Source: CALECP01 sp964389925 (lineage in GTDB: Bacteria > Chloroflexota > Anaerolineae > Promineifilales > Promineifilaceae). Taken from it: DNA of 23,919 bases. Shown here piece after piece: positions 1 through 7,611 of the stretch. Location: positions 1 through 23,919 of the forward strand of contig CAYMGE010000092.1 of assembly GCA_964389925.1 (NCBI GenBank). The letters run 5' to 3'. The number at the start of each line of letters is the position of its first letter. The stretch's first letter is position 1. The position numbers were made by a program, and so were the translations under genes. The notes below the pieces were generated by a model. It was given only the letters and a program-made list of their open reading frames with translations, ran no database searches and had not been told where the DNA came from.

Positions 1-25
1 GGATTCCTGCATACGCTGGAATGAC
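1..25. repeat. Small palindromic intergenic repeat cut by the window edge
   Basis: The arms ATTCCTGC (3-10) and GCTGGAAT (15-22) pair with one mismatch around the loop ATAC. The form resembles the widespread ATTCC..GGAATGAC type of intergenic palindrome. The left end may extend outside the window. Confidence 0.45.
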
Positions 26-70
26 ACCCTCAAAGTATTTGAAACACACCCAAAAGAATTCGTGTCTTTG

Positions 71-126
71 TGTAGCCGAGGATTCCATCCTCGCATCTGG
101 GAACGAGGTTGGAAACCTCGGCTACA
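71..126. repeat. 56-bp imperfect palindrome, REP/MITE-like
   Basis: The outer arms TGTAGCCGAGG (71-81) and CCTCGGCTACA (116-126) are perfect reverse complements. Pairing continues inward through GATTCCATCCTCG (81-93) against CGAGGTTGGAAAC (104-116) with two mismatches, leaving a loop of about 10 nt. This is far longer than a terminator stem and has no U-run, so an interspersed palindromic element is the best reading. The remaining bases up to 302 hold no gene that I can support. Confidence 0.65.
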
Positions 127-302
127 ATGCACCAAAACTTTTGCTGATCTACTTATATATTGTAGAGTGATCTAATTATCACAAAAATGCTCATAGGCGA
201 AAATTCTGCTAGACTATTTCAAACAGGACTATTTTCCCAGATACGAATACGCAAATAGCAAGTAAGGTTCAACCAGCGTCAAGTAGTAAGGTAGCATCGA
301 CA

Positions 303-1073
303 ATGACTTATGCAGTATACGAAAAATGGAAACGTGAACCCCTTATCGAGAAGCCAGAAATCTCGATTGTCATTCCCGCTTATAACGAAGAAATCCGCAT
401 TATTCCAACTGTTGGTGCGATTACGTCACATTTGGTTACCTTCGGTCGGCCGTGGGAACTAATCGTAGCCGATGACGGCTCGCAAGATCAAACAGTCACC
501 ATGCTTGAGGAGCTTGAGTTTGTTAATTTGCGCGTGTTGACTACACCGCAGAATGGCGGCAAAGGCAGTGCAGTCAAACGCGGGATGTTGGCAGCGCGTG
601 GCGACTATATCCTCTTTGCCGACGCAGACAATTCAACACCAATTGAGGAAATCGGCCGCCTTCTGCACGTGCTAGAACATGAAGGATATGATATTGCGGT
701 TGGCTCACGGGCGGCCGATGGGGCAGAAGTTGAAAACAAGAGCTTTAAGCGCAAAGTGTTAAGCGCAGGTCTCAACGCCATCGTGCAGAATCTTTTTCGC
801 ATTCGTGTCAAAGATACGCAGTGTGGCTTCAAGCTGTTCAGACGTGAAGCGGCATTACGCCTGCACAATGCCCAAACATTGATGGGCTTTAGCTTTGACC
901 TCGAAATTCTCTATCTCGCGTTCAAGTTTGGGTACAAAGTTGCAGAAGTGCCTGTCACTTGGTTTGATGCGCCGGGTTCAAAGGTCGATGCCGCAAAAGA
1001 AGCTCGACGCTTTATCACTGATTTAGTCAAAATAAAGATGACCGACATACGAGGAGGGTATGCCCATGCGTAA
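303..1073 (+). CDS. Glycosyltransferase family 2, DPM1/ALG5-like
   Basis: 256 aa, soluble GT-A enzyme. The nucleotide-binding strand ISIVIPAYNEE is at residues 20-30, the DDGS motif at 57-60, and the metal-binding DAD at 107-109. The DTQCGFKLFRR segment at 171-181 is typical of the dolichyl/polyprenyl-phosphate glucosyl- and mannosyltransferase branch. By family it transfers a sugar from a nucleotide sugar to a polyprenyl phosphate at the inner membrane face; there is no C-terminal membrane domain, so this is the short DPM1/ALG5 form. It overlaps the next glycosyltransferase by 8 bp, so the two are probably co-translated. No strong Shine-Dalgarno precedes the ATG. The family call is firm; the sugar is unknown. 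Confidence 0.9.
   Translation: MTYAVYEKWKREPLIEKPEISIVIPAYNEEIRIIPTVGAITSHLVTFGRPWELIVADDGSQDQTVTMLEELEFVNLRVLTTPQNGGKGSAVKRGMLAARGDYILFADADNSTPIEEIGRLLHVLEHEGYDIAVGSRAADGAEVENKSFKRKVLSAGLNAIVQNLFRIRVKDTQCGFKLFRREAALRLHNAQTLMGFSFDLEILYLAFKFGYKVAEVPVTWFDAPGSKVDAAKEARRFITDLVKIKMTDIRGGYAHA
1051..1058 (+). promoter_or_regulatory. Strong ribosome-binding site that decides the downstream start
   Basis: GAGGAGGG lies 7 nt before the ATG at 1066 but only 1 nt before the ATG at 1060. Translation of the second glycosyltransferase should therefore begin at 1066. Confidence 0.7.
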
Positions 1074-2307
1074 GCTACATGTTGGGATCGTGACAACATT
1101 TCCGCCGGGGACGGGATCGCTCAATGAGTATGCGTTTCATTTTGTGCGTGCTTTGCGCGAGAAATCGGCCGATGTCTCTCACATCACGCTTTTTGTCGAT
1201 CATCTCCCCAACGATAAGGCCTACCCCAATGAGGCCGGCAATGTCTCAATGGACATCGTGCCCTGCTGGAGATTTGGCTCACTCAAAAACCCCCTCTCGA
1301 TTGTGCAGGCGGTTCGCAGCGCGAAGCCCGATGTCGTTCTGTTCAATCTGCAATTTGCCACGTTCGGTGATGGTCGCCTATCGGCCGCGCTCGGTCTATC
1401 CACACCACGCTTAGTCAAGCAGGCAGGCTTCCCGTCCGTCGTGTTGTTACACAACATTATGGAGACAGTTGACCTGAAGACGACTGGGTTTGCCAGCAAC
1501 CGTGCGCTTGAATGGGCGACGCGCACGGCGGGGACAATTGTGACGAAGGGGGTTTTATCGGCCGATCTCGTCGCCCTCACCATCCCGAAATACATCGAAA
1601 TTCTTGCAGAAAAATACAAAACGGACAATCTACTGTTGGCTCCACACGGCTCGTTTGATGATGAGGTGGTACAGCCCATTCACGACATTCCGCTTGATCC
1701 AATGCAGATTATGGCGTTTGGCAAGTTTGGCACATACAAAAAAGTCGAGCGTCTAATCGAAGCATTTGCCAAGCTGCAAACACCCCAACGCCCCCCACTC
1801 GAACTCGTTATCGCGGGCAGTGACAGCCCCAACGCCCCCGGCTACCTAAGCGACGTTCAGGCGCAATACGCCCACGTTCCAAACGTGCGCTTCACAGGCT
1901 ATGTGGCGGAAGAAGATGTGCCTATCATCTTTGGCGAGGCGGCGGTCGTCGTCTTCCCATATACCAGCACAACCGGCAGTTCGGGCGTGCTGCATCAAGC
2001 CGGCGATTATGGCAAGGCGGTCGTTTTGCCCAAGATCGGTGACTTTGCCGAAGTGATTACAGAAGAAGGTTATACGGGCGAATTTTTCGATCCAGAAAGC
2101 GTCGAGTCACTCGCCAACGCTATCGGTTCACTGCTCGACAACCCAATCAAACGACGCGAAATGGGACAGCAAAATTTTATGGCTTCGCACGGCATTCCGA
2201 TTTCGGAGATCGTCGATTGGTATTTGCTGCATTTTCAGACGTTGAGGATGGACAGGGAAGAGGAACGTGTGGGTAACTCCACACACTACGTCACAAAGCA
2301 GGCTTAA
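1066..2307 (+). CDS. Glycosyltransferase, GT-B fold (group 1 / GT4-like)
   Basis: 413 aa from the ATG at 1066, chosen because the GAGGAGGG site is well spaced for it. The N-terminal Rossmann half starts VGIVTTFPPGTGSLNEYAF, with the glycine-rich acceptor loop. The C-terminal half has the usual group 1 order: IMAFGKFGTYKKVERLIEAF, then LELVIAGSD, then NVRFTGYVAEEDVP, then the VVFPYTSTTGSSGVLHQAG donor loop. The canonical E-x7-E glutamates of that loop are not obvious, so the donor is hard to guess. It probably adds a sugar to a cell-surface glycan whose lipid-linked precursor could come from the upstream GT2. The stop codon lies in the loop of a terminator-like hairpin. Confidence 0.85.
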   Translation: MRKLHVGIVTTFPPGTGSLNEYAFHFVRALREKSADVSHITLFVDHLPNDKAYPNEAGNVSMDIVPCWRFGSLKNPLSIVQAVRSAKPDVVLFNLQFATFGDGRLSAALGLSTPRLVKQAGFPSVVLLHNIMETVDLKTTGFASNRALEWATRTAGTIVTKGVLSADLVALTIPKYIEILAEKYKTDNLLLAPHGSFDDEVVQPIHDIPLDPMQIMAFGKFGTYKKVERLIEAFAKLQTPQRPPLELVIAGSDSPNAPGYLSDVQAQYAHVPNVRFTGYVAEEDVPIIFGEAAVVVFPYTSTTGSSGVLHQAGDYGKAVVLPKIGDFAEVITEEGYTGEFFDPESVESLANAIGSLLDNPIKRREMGQQNFMASHGIPISEIVDWYLLHFQTLRMDREEERVGNSTHYVTKQA

Positions 2308-2316
2308 GCCTGTTTT
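2295..2316 (+). terminator. Terminator-like hairpin overlapping the stop codon
   Basis: AAAGCAGGC and GCCTGTTTT pair around the loop TTAA with one G·U, followed by T-rich sequence. The core CAGGCTTAAGCCTG (2299-2312) is a perfect palindrome, and the TAA stop at 2305-2307 falls in the loop. It may end or attenuate transcription of the two glycosyltransferases before the switch genes. Confidence 0.5.
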
Positions 2317-2352
2317 CTCACTTAGCGTCGTCGTTCACGGCGACGAACCAAG

Positions 2353-2700
2353 ATGAACATAACACAGCGAACAAAAACCAATGTACGAATCCTAGAATTA
2401 GACGGCCGATTTGACGCACACACGTCTGAGCCAATTCAAAGTTGGCTCACAAATGCAACAGCCAGCCCAAACGTCGTCGTCAATCTCAGCGGCGTGAACT
2501 TTATCGACTCAACCGCGCTGGCCGTGCTTGTGCAGGGCATGAAGCGATGCCGCGAAAATGGCGGTGATCTACACCTCTCAAATATGCAGCAAGCGACGCG
2601 CATCATCTTTGAACTGACACGTTTTGACAAGGCTTTTTATATTTTTGCAGAAGAGTCGGCCGCGGTCGCCGCCTTTGCTGAACGGTGTCATGCTGACTAG
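2353..2700 (+). CDS. STAS-domain anti-sigma factor antagonist (RsbV/SpoIIAA-like)
   Basis: 115 aa, a single STAS domain over the full length. The signature is VVVNLSGVNFIDSTALAVLV at 41-60. Ser53 in IDSTAL is the expected phosphorylation site, and the preceding Asp is conserved. In the partner-switching scheme, unphosphorylated antagonist sequesters an RsbW-type kinase, and a PP2C phosphatase regenerates it. Both partners are encoded immediately downstream (2722-3972 and 3969-4358), so the functional assignment is well supported by context. No sigma factor gene is seen in the window, so the final output is unknown. Confidence 0.88.
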   Translation: MNITQRTKTNVRILELDGRFDAHTSEPIQSWLTNATASPNVVVNLSGVNFIDSTALAVLVQGMKRCRENGGDLHLSNMQQATRIIFELTRFDKAFYIFAEESAAVAAFAERCHAD

Positions 2701-2721
2701 AAATATAGTCTAAACTAAGCG

Positions 2722-3972
2722 ATGACCATCCAAGAACTCGAAGCAGATATTGAACTGCTCACCACCGAACTGCTGGCGCGACAAGATGAACTGGTTGCGC
2801 TCTACAATCTTGCACAATCGACACGCAATTTGGTCGATGTGGAAGATTTGATGGCGGTCGTGGTGACAGAATTGCGCGTGCTGTTTCGGGTTGAACATAG
2901 CTTTATTTTGCTGCGCGACGGGGATGGGATGCGTGAGCGACAAAATCCGGTGGGGCGGCTTTCGGGTGAAACTCTATTTCGATGGCTTGACCATGCACGC
3001 GGCCGACGGCGCGATCTAATCATCACCAACAGTCGCGTCCCACATGTACGTGATGCACTGGTTGCGCCGCTGGTTATTGATGGGGAAATTGTTGCGGCAG
3101 TCGGGTTATCCAACCGCTTGAATGGTGCATTTTCCGCGCCAGATCGTAAGCGGCTGCTGATGATCGCAGAACAGGTCGGCGCACATTTGGAGAATCTGCT
3201 GCTGCAAGAGGAGCGAATCGCCCAAGTGCGCTTGCAGTCTGAAATGCAGCTTGCGCGTGAGGTGCAGGGACGCTTACTGCCCGACCGTGTGCCGGCATTA
3301 TGCGGGCTAGATGTGGCGGCAATGTCGATTTCCGCGCTGGATGTGGGCGGTGATTTCTATGATTTTGTCGTGCAGGATGAGCAACTGACATTTGCACTGG
3401 GGGATGTCGCGGGGAAGGGAATGTCGGCCGCCATGTTAATGGCAATGGTTCGCACCACGTTGCGGACAGCAGCGCGATTCATGCAAAACGTCGTGCCAAG
3501 TGAGCTGATGCAAGAGGCCAACATGCTGCTCTACGATGACTTTACGGAAGTCGGCCGATTTGCAACGCTGTTCACGGGACGCTACGAAGTGTCAACCCGC
3601 TGTCTACAATACGCCAACGCGGGGCATTCACCCGTCATTTTTTGCCCTGCCAATGGAACAGCGCAGATGTTGGAGGCAGACGGTGTGCCGCTGGGTGTGC
3701 TAGATGACTGTTTGGTTGTGCCGCGCGAACTGCGTTTGAACGTGGGGGACGTGTTGATCGTGGCGACAGACGGATTTCCAGAGGCAGAAGACGGGGAGGG
3801 CGTGATGTTGGGCTATGAAAAATTATTTGAGTTAGCGACGTGGGGCGCGGGAGATGTGACTATTTCGGCCGAAGATATTCGCCAAACGCTCTATAACACT
3901 GTCAATGAGTTTAGCAACGGTGTGGCGCAAGGTGATGATATGACGGTCATCGTTTTGAAGGGGATGGCATGA
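2722..3972 (+). CDS. GAF-domain PP2C phosphatase, RsbU/SpoIIE type
   Basis: 416 aa. Residues 1-30 look like a short coiled coil, about 30-160 is a GAF-like sensor, a helical linker follows (EMQLAREVQGRLLP, 174-187), and the PP2C/SpoIIE domain fills about 195-416. The metal-binding aspartates are all present: GGDFYD (209-214), GDVAGKG (227-233), ATDGFPEA (348-355) and DDMT (405-408). It should dephosphorylate the phospho-STAS proteins encoded on either side. The GAF domain has no visible cofactor motif, so its ligand is unknown. It starts 21 bp after the first STAS gene and ends in an ATGA overlap with the kinase gene, which fits translational coupling and fixed stoichiometry. Confidence 0.92.
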   Translation: MTIQELEADIELLTTELLARQDELVALYNLAQSTRNLVDVEDLMAVVVTELRVLFRVEHSFILLRDGDGMRERQNPVGRLSGETLFRWLDHARGRRRDLIITNSRVPHVRDALVAPLVIDGEIVAAVGLSNRLNGAFSAPDRKRLLMIAEQVGAHLENLLLQEERIAQVRLQSEMQLAREVQGRLLPDRVPALCGLDVAAMSISALDVGGDFYDFVVQDEQLTFALGDVAGKGMSAAMLMAMVRTTLRTAARFMQNVVPSELMQEANMLLYDDFTEVGRFATLFTGRYEVSTRCLQYANAGHSPVIFCPANGTAQMLEADGVPLGVLDDCLVVPRELRLNVGDVLIVATDGFPEAEDGEGVMLGYEKLFELATWGAGDVTISAEDIRQTLYNTVNEFSNGVAQGDDMTVIVLKGMA

Positions 3973-4358
3973 AAAAAAAGCTGCGAATTTCGGCCGATCT
4001 TGCCCAGCTTGAAACAGTCGGCGACACCATTACACAGATGCTGATTGCCCATCCCGACGATGCCTATGGCGTTCAGCTAGCCGTGCATGAGTGTCTGACA
4101 AACATTATTGTTCATGCGTATGGCGAAAAATGTGGCGAGATAGAGATTGCGCTCAGGATGCGCTGGGGCAACTTTTCGGCCGAGATTCACGATAATGGAC
4201 GCACATTTGCATTAAAAGATGTGCAACAACCTGACCTCGAAAATGGTCAAATTCATGGCTACGGCATCTTCCTGATGCACGAATTGATGGATAGTGTGGA
4301 GTATGAAAGCAATAGACAGGGAAATTTTTGGAGACTCGCTAAGAAATTAAGTGGGTGA
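3969..4358 (+). CDS. RsbW-like serine kinase / anti-sigma factor (HATPase_c_2)
   Basis: 129 aa, one GHKL ATPase domain. The N box is HECLTNIIVHAYGE (40-53, with Glu41 and Asn45), the G1 box is IHDNGRTF (73-80), and the G2 box is GYGIFLM (97-103). The length fits RsbW/SpoIIAB-type proteins, which phosphorylate STAS antagonists and bind a sigma factor or another target. It overlaps the phosphatase gene by ATGA. Because no sigma gene is adjacent, it may act on a distant sigma factor, or only tune the STAS proteins as outputs in their own right. Confidence 0.88.
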   Translation: MKKKLRISADLAQLETVGDTITQMLIAHPDDAYGVQLAVHECLTNIIVHAYGEKCGEIEIALRMRWGNFSAEIHDNGRTFALKDVQQPDLENGQIHGYGIFLMHELMDSVEYESNRQGNFWRLAKKLSG

Positions 4359-4416
4359 GTTTATGATTTACGATTTACGCAGGTTAATCAGCAATCCTAA
4401 ATCCGAAGTCAACGTA
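4359..4416. other. 58-bp AT-rich spacer with a short duplicated word
   Basis: This is the only long gap inside an otherwise 0-20 bp spaced run. It contains ATTTACG twice (ATGATTTACGATTTACG, 4363-4379) followed by an AATCCTAAATCCG-like segment. An in-frame GTG at 4351 and ATG at 4363 would read through it, but the resulting N-terminal extension looks unlike STAS proteins. It may be a remnant of an interspersed repeat. Confidence 0.35.
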
Positions 4417-4731
4417 ATGGAAATTCAGGTATCGGAACAGATTACTCGAAAAACAATAATTGTCCTCACGGGGCGCATTGACGCATTTAATGTCAGCGTG
4501 CTGCGAGAACAGTTTAACAACCTCATTGAGGATGGGGCGACACTATTTGTCGTCGATCTGAGCAAGGTCACGTTTTTAGACAGTGCCGGGATGGCCGCAC
4601 TGGTGAGCCTGCTAAAAAAAGCGCGATCAAACGGCGGCGACGTGTCGCTTGTCTGGCCAAAGTTGGAAGCAGCCAAACGGATTCTGCGTTTGACCAAATT
4701 TGATCGTGTTTTCACGATGTTGGAGGGCTAA
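4417..4731 (+). CDS. Second STAS-domain anti-sigma factor antagonist
   Basis: 104 aa from the ATG at 4417. This start places the usual short lead (MEIQVSEQ) before the first STAS strand; earlier in-frame starts would add an atypical extension. The phospho-site motif is VTFLDSAGMAALVSLL, with Asp55 and Ser56. It has the same fold as the protein encoded at 2353-2700 but a different sequence, so the kinase and phosphatase may serve two antagonists, one possibly an output and the other a decoy or input. It is followed after 3 bp by a receiver-domain gene. Confidence 0.85.
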   Translation: MEIQVSEQITRKTIIVLTGRIDAFNVSVLREQFNNLIEDGATLFVVDLSKVTFLDSAGMAALVSLLKKARSNGGDVSLVWPKLEAAKRILRLTKFDRVFTMLEG

Positions 4732-4734
4732 AAA

Positions 4735-5100
4735 ATGTCAAAAGTATTAATTGTAGATGATTCTCGCGTGACACAGCACATGCTTCGCATTCTGCTGCGC
4801 CGCAATAACTTTGATGTCGCTATCGCCGGCAACGGTGAGGCGGGGTTGGATGCGCTCGATCAAGGAGAGGTTGATCTCGTGATTAGCGACATCAACATGC
4901 CATTTATGGATGGGTTCGGAATGGTCGCCGCGCTGCGTGATGACAATCGGTTTGCCACGTTGCCCGTGCTGATGTTGACCGCGACGGGTGATGACGACAA
5001 TCGAGATCGTGCCGAACAGTTGGGCGTGAACGGTTTCATCACGCAACCATTCGACTCACAGCAGTTGATTGCAACTGTGAAGTCGCTTTTGCCGGCATGA
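4735..5100 (+). CDS. Single-domain response regulator, conserved lysine replaced
   Basis: 121 aa, receiver domain only and CheY-sized. The acidic pair is Asp8-Asp9, the phospho-acceptor is Asp52 in VISDINMPFMDG, and the switch threonine is Thr82 in MLTAT. The normally near-invariant Lys before Pro-Phe is Gln104 (FITQPF; codon CAA). In the family that lysine transmits phosphorylation to the output surface, so loss suggests altered activation. No histidine kinase gene is near. The ATGA overlap with the flippase gene ties it to glycan export, while its position after the STAS gene suggests it feeds the partner switch. Confidence 0.9.
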   Translation: MSKVLIVDDSRVTQHMLRILLRRNNFDVAIAGNGEAGLDALDQGEVDLVISDINMPFMDGFGMVAALRDDNRFATLPVLMLTATGDDDNRDRAEQLGVNGFITQPFDSQQLIATVKSLLPA

Positions 5101-6374
5101 GTCGGGCGGTAGACATTCGGCCGAATAATCGCGCCTTCCTGTCAGGCGCAACCGTTCTGTTTATCAGCATGACGGTTGTAAACGCAGGCAACTATCTCTA
5201 TAACCTGATTCTGGGTCGCTGGCTCGGCCCCGCAGCATTTGCCGATTTGAGCTTAATCGTGACGCTGATGTTGATGGTCACATTCGTGACGGCGACCTTC
5301 CAGTTGACGACGGCAAAATTTGCGGCGGGCTATGCGGCCGACAACGACCTCGCCAAAATCACGGCGATGCGTGTGTGGCTCGGCCGAATGGCGTGGGGTG
5401 GCGGTATCCTCGTCATGCTCATCATCGCCGGCGGCTCGACCATCTGGCGCGACTTTTTCAACACCGCTTCAGCATGGCCATTTGTGCTGCTCGGCATCGG
5501 AATTCCTGTCTATTTTGCACAGGGGATAGATCGCGGCATCTTGCAGGGACAAACACGCTTTGGCCTGTTAGCTTGGAGCTATGTTGTCGAGATGCTCGTG
5601 CGCTTGGGGGTTGGGCTGGGGCTGGTTGCGCTGGGCTTTTCGGTAATGGGGGCGACGTTGGGCATCACGCTCTCATTTGTCGGCACGTGGATCATTGCGC
5701 GATCAGGCGTGATCGGCATGGTGAAGGAGAAAGCGATTTCGGCCGATGCTCGCAAAGCAATCGCGCTGTTTGCATGGCCTGTCATCATCGTGCAGATCAG
5801 CCAAATTCTAATCAACAACAGCGACATCCTGATCGTCAAACGCTTTTTCCCACCGGAACGGGCGGGGCTGTATGCGGCACTGGCTTTGATCGGCCGAGTT
5901 GTCTTTTTCGCCACATGGTCGGTCGTGACAACGCTCTTCCCCATCGTGGCACAAAAGCATCAGAAGCGAGAAGCGCATCGCCATCTGCTTTGGATTGGCT
6001 TGGGCTTAGTGCTAGCCGTCTCGGCCGGGATCGTCGGCGCAACGCTGTTGTTTCCAGCGCAAATCGTCACTATTCTATTTGGCAATGCCTACCTAGAAAT
6101 TGCCCCCCTGCTCTGGCTCTACGCGCTCGCAACGATGCTCTACGCGCTGGCAAACGTGGTCGTCAACTATCGACTGTCTATCGACTCGTATACGGCAACC
6201 TATTTTGCGACGGCCGCTGGAGTCGTGCAGGTCGGCATGTTGTGGCTGTTTCATGATTCACTACGTCAGGTCGTTGTGTTGCAGATTGGGTTGATGGGGG
6301 GATTGTTAGCTATTTTGCTGGTCTGGGATATTTTTACACGCAGAGGGTGGAGCCTCTTAGAGAAATGGACGTAG
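5097..6374 (+). CDS. Oligosaccharide/lipid-linked glycan flippase (Wzx-like)
   Basis: 425 aa, polytopic, with roughly a dozen hydrophobic segments and the polysaccharide-synthesis/MATE-like start (SGATVLFISMTVVNAGNYLYN followed by LGRWLGPAAFADLS). This order, with the YNLILGRWLG element after helix 1, is typical of Wzx-type flippases of the MOP superfamily, which move lipid-linked oligosaccharide across the inner membrane. Neighbouring glycosyltransferases agree with that role. It starts inside the receiver stop (ATGA) and its end overlaps the next gene by 10 bp. The substrate cannot be inferred. Confidence 0.87.
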   Translation: MSRAVDIRPNNRAFLSGATVLFISMTVVNAGNYLYNLILGRWLGPAAFADLSLIVTLMLMVTFVTATFQLTTAKFAAGYAADNDLAKITAMRVWLGRMAWGGGILVMLIIAGGSTIWRDFFNTASAWPFVLLGIGIPVYFAQGIDRGILQGQTRFGLLAWSYVVEMLVRLGVGLGLVALGFSVMGATLGITLSFVGTWIIARSGVIGMVKEKAISADARKAIALFAWPVIIVQISQILINNSDILIVKRFFPPERAGLYAALALIGRVVFFATWSVVTTLFPIVAQKHQKREAHRHLLWIGLGLVLAVSAGIVGATLLFPAQIVTILFGNAYLEIAPLLWLYALATMLYALANVVVNYRLSIDSYTATYFATAAGVVQVGMLWLFHDSLRQVVVLQIGLMGGLLAILLVWDIFTRRGWSLLEKWT

Positions 6375-7609
6375 TACGCAGAGATTATTTTTCGGCCGAG
6401 AACATCCGCCGATACATCATACCGCTCGCCCTCATCATCATCACCCTCCTCCTGCTCAACTGGTTGCTGCCAATGCAGCTTGCACCGCGTGAGCCAACAG
6501 CGGAAATTGCCCCTGTGACCAGCACGGACGCGCTTGTTCCCACAGAGGACATTCGGCTCGAAACGGTTGGCAGCAACTTCACAAACTGGCTGCCAATCAA
6601 GGGGGCTTGGCAAGCGCGAGACGGCGGCGTTGAACACACGACACGCGCGGACTTTGACAACTACATCGCCTACACAACGCGCTTTGAGCCGCCATTTGCG
6701 TTTGACGCAACCGTTCAGCATATTGATGGCATTGGCGCGGGCTTGCTGATTGGAATGCAGTCGCTCGACAATAACGCCAATAGCACACTGATCCGCTTTG
6801 AAAATGATGGCTCCGCACTATTTTGGGGCAACTTTGACGAGGCAGCGCAGTTTACAGGACAAGGGTTTGCCCCAGTTAGCATCGACCCGCTCGCGCCTCA
6901 GCGCGTTACCATTCGTAATTTAGGTAATCGCTACGACATTTTGCTGAATGGCGAGTTGTTGGTCACCGATTTGCCGTTAACGACCAGCGCGGGATATGTC
7001 GGTCTGGCTGCGCCGGAGACGGCGGCGTTTTTTAGTGATATGCGCGTTTTGCCGCTAGATGGCGTAGGGATTGGAGAAGCTGTTGCCGTTGAGTTGGTTG
7101 AAGAGTCCCCGACGTTGCTCGACCAAGTGGAAACGATTAGCGGCGAGTGGATTTATGAGGAGGGGGCAATTCGACAGGTATTGCAAGAGCAGACTGATTA
7201 CGTGACGGGACTGAATGTTTTCGGCCGAAATTACACCTTAGCTAGCACAATCACGCTCAATTCCGAGCTAGCCGATAGCGGCGGCGGTTTTATCTTTCAC
7301 GCTCCTTCCCGCGACCAATTAGCAGGCAGCACGATGGTGCGTCTCCTCAACGGCGGTGAACAAATTGTGTGGGGACAGTTTGATGAAGCGGGCATTTTTC
7401 AAGGTGCGGGAAATATAGAGATCGATTTGCCAATTGGTGCCCCCAGTGAACTCGCCGTGATTGTGGGCAGTCGCCGTTACGACATTATGATAAATGGCGA
7501 GACGATTGTGCGTGGGTTGCCGTTGGCAGTCGAGGAAGGTTGGATCGGGCTGGTGGCGTATCGTGGAATCGTGACGTTTGAGAACGTCGTCTTGGATTTG
7601 GATGGATAG
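6365..7609 (+). CDS. Membrane-anchored protein with two tandem jelly-roll (LamG/DUF1080-like) domains
   Basis: 414 aa from the ATG at 6365; an upstream in-frame GTG at 6347 is possible but deeper in the preceding gene. One N-terminal membrane helix (about 16-34, rich in Ile/Leu) anchors two repeats of about 175 aa. The repeats align at several places: LFWGNFDEAAQF with IVWGQFDEAGIF, NRYDILLNGELLV with RRYDIMINGETIV, and GYVGLAAPE with GWIGLVAYR. This pattern matches concanavalin-like beta-sandwich domains that often bind glycans. An extracytoplasmic glycan-binding or assembly role is inferred from the flippase and mannosyltransferase neighbours; no catalytic residues are recognised. Confidence 0.7.
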   Translation: MDVVRRDYFSAENIRRYIIPLALIIITLLLLNWLLPMQLAPREPTAEIAPVTSTDALVPTEDIRLETVGSNFTNWLPIKGAWQARDGGVEHTTRADFDNYIAYTTRFEPPFAFDATVQHIDGIGAGLLIGMQSLDNNANSTLIRFENDGSALFWGNFDEAAQFTGQGFAPVSIDPLAPQRVTIRNLGNRYDILLNGELLVTDLPLTTSAGYVGLAAPETAAFFSDMRVLPLDGVGIGEAVAVELVEESPTLLDQVETISGEWIYEEGAIRQVLQEQTDYVTGLNVFGRNYTLASTITLNSELADSGGGFIFHAPSRDQLAGSTMVRLLNGGEQIVWGQFDEAGIFQGAGNIEIDLPIGAPSELAVIVGSRRYDIMINGETIVRGLPLAVEEGWIGLVAYRGIVTFENVVLDLDG

Positions 7610-7611
7610 TT

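Noticed and set aside
3969..4358. Histidine kinase
   Set aside because: It has only the ATPase domain and RsbW-type boxes, with no dimerisation/H-box domain.
4351..4416. Earlier GTG/ATG starts for the second STAS gene
   Set aside because: They add a repeat-like extension that does not resemble STAS proteins; ATG 4417 gives the normal N-terminus.
5375..6256. Long plus-strand open frame of 293 codons
   Set aside because: It lies within the flippase gene in another phase, has no domain, and its composition (many Arg, His, Cys) is typical of a shadow frame.
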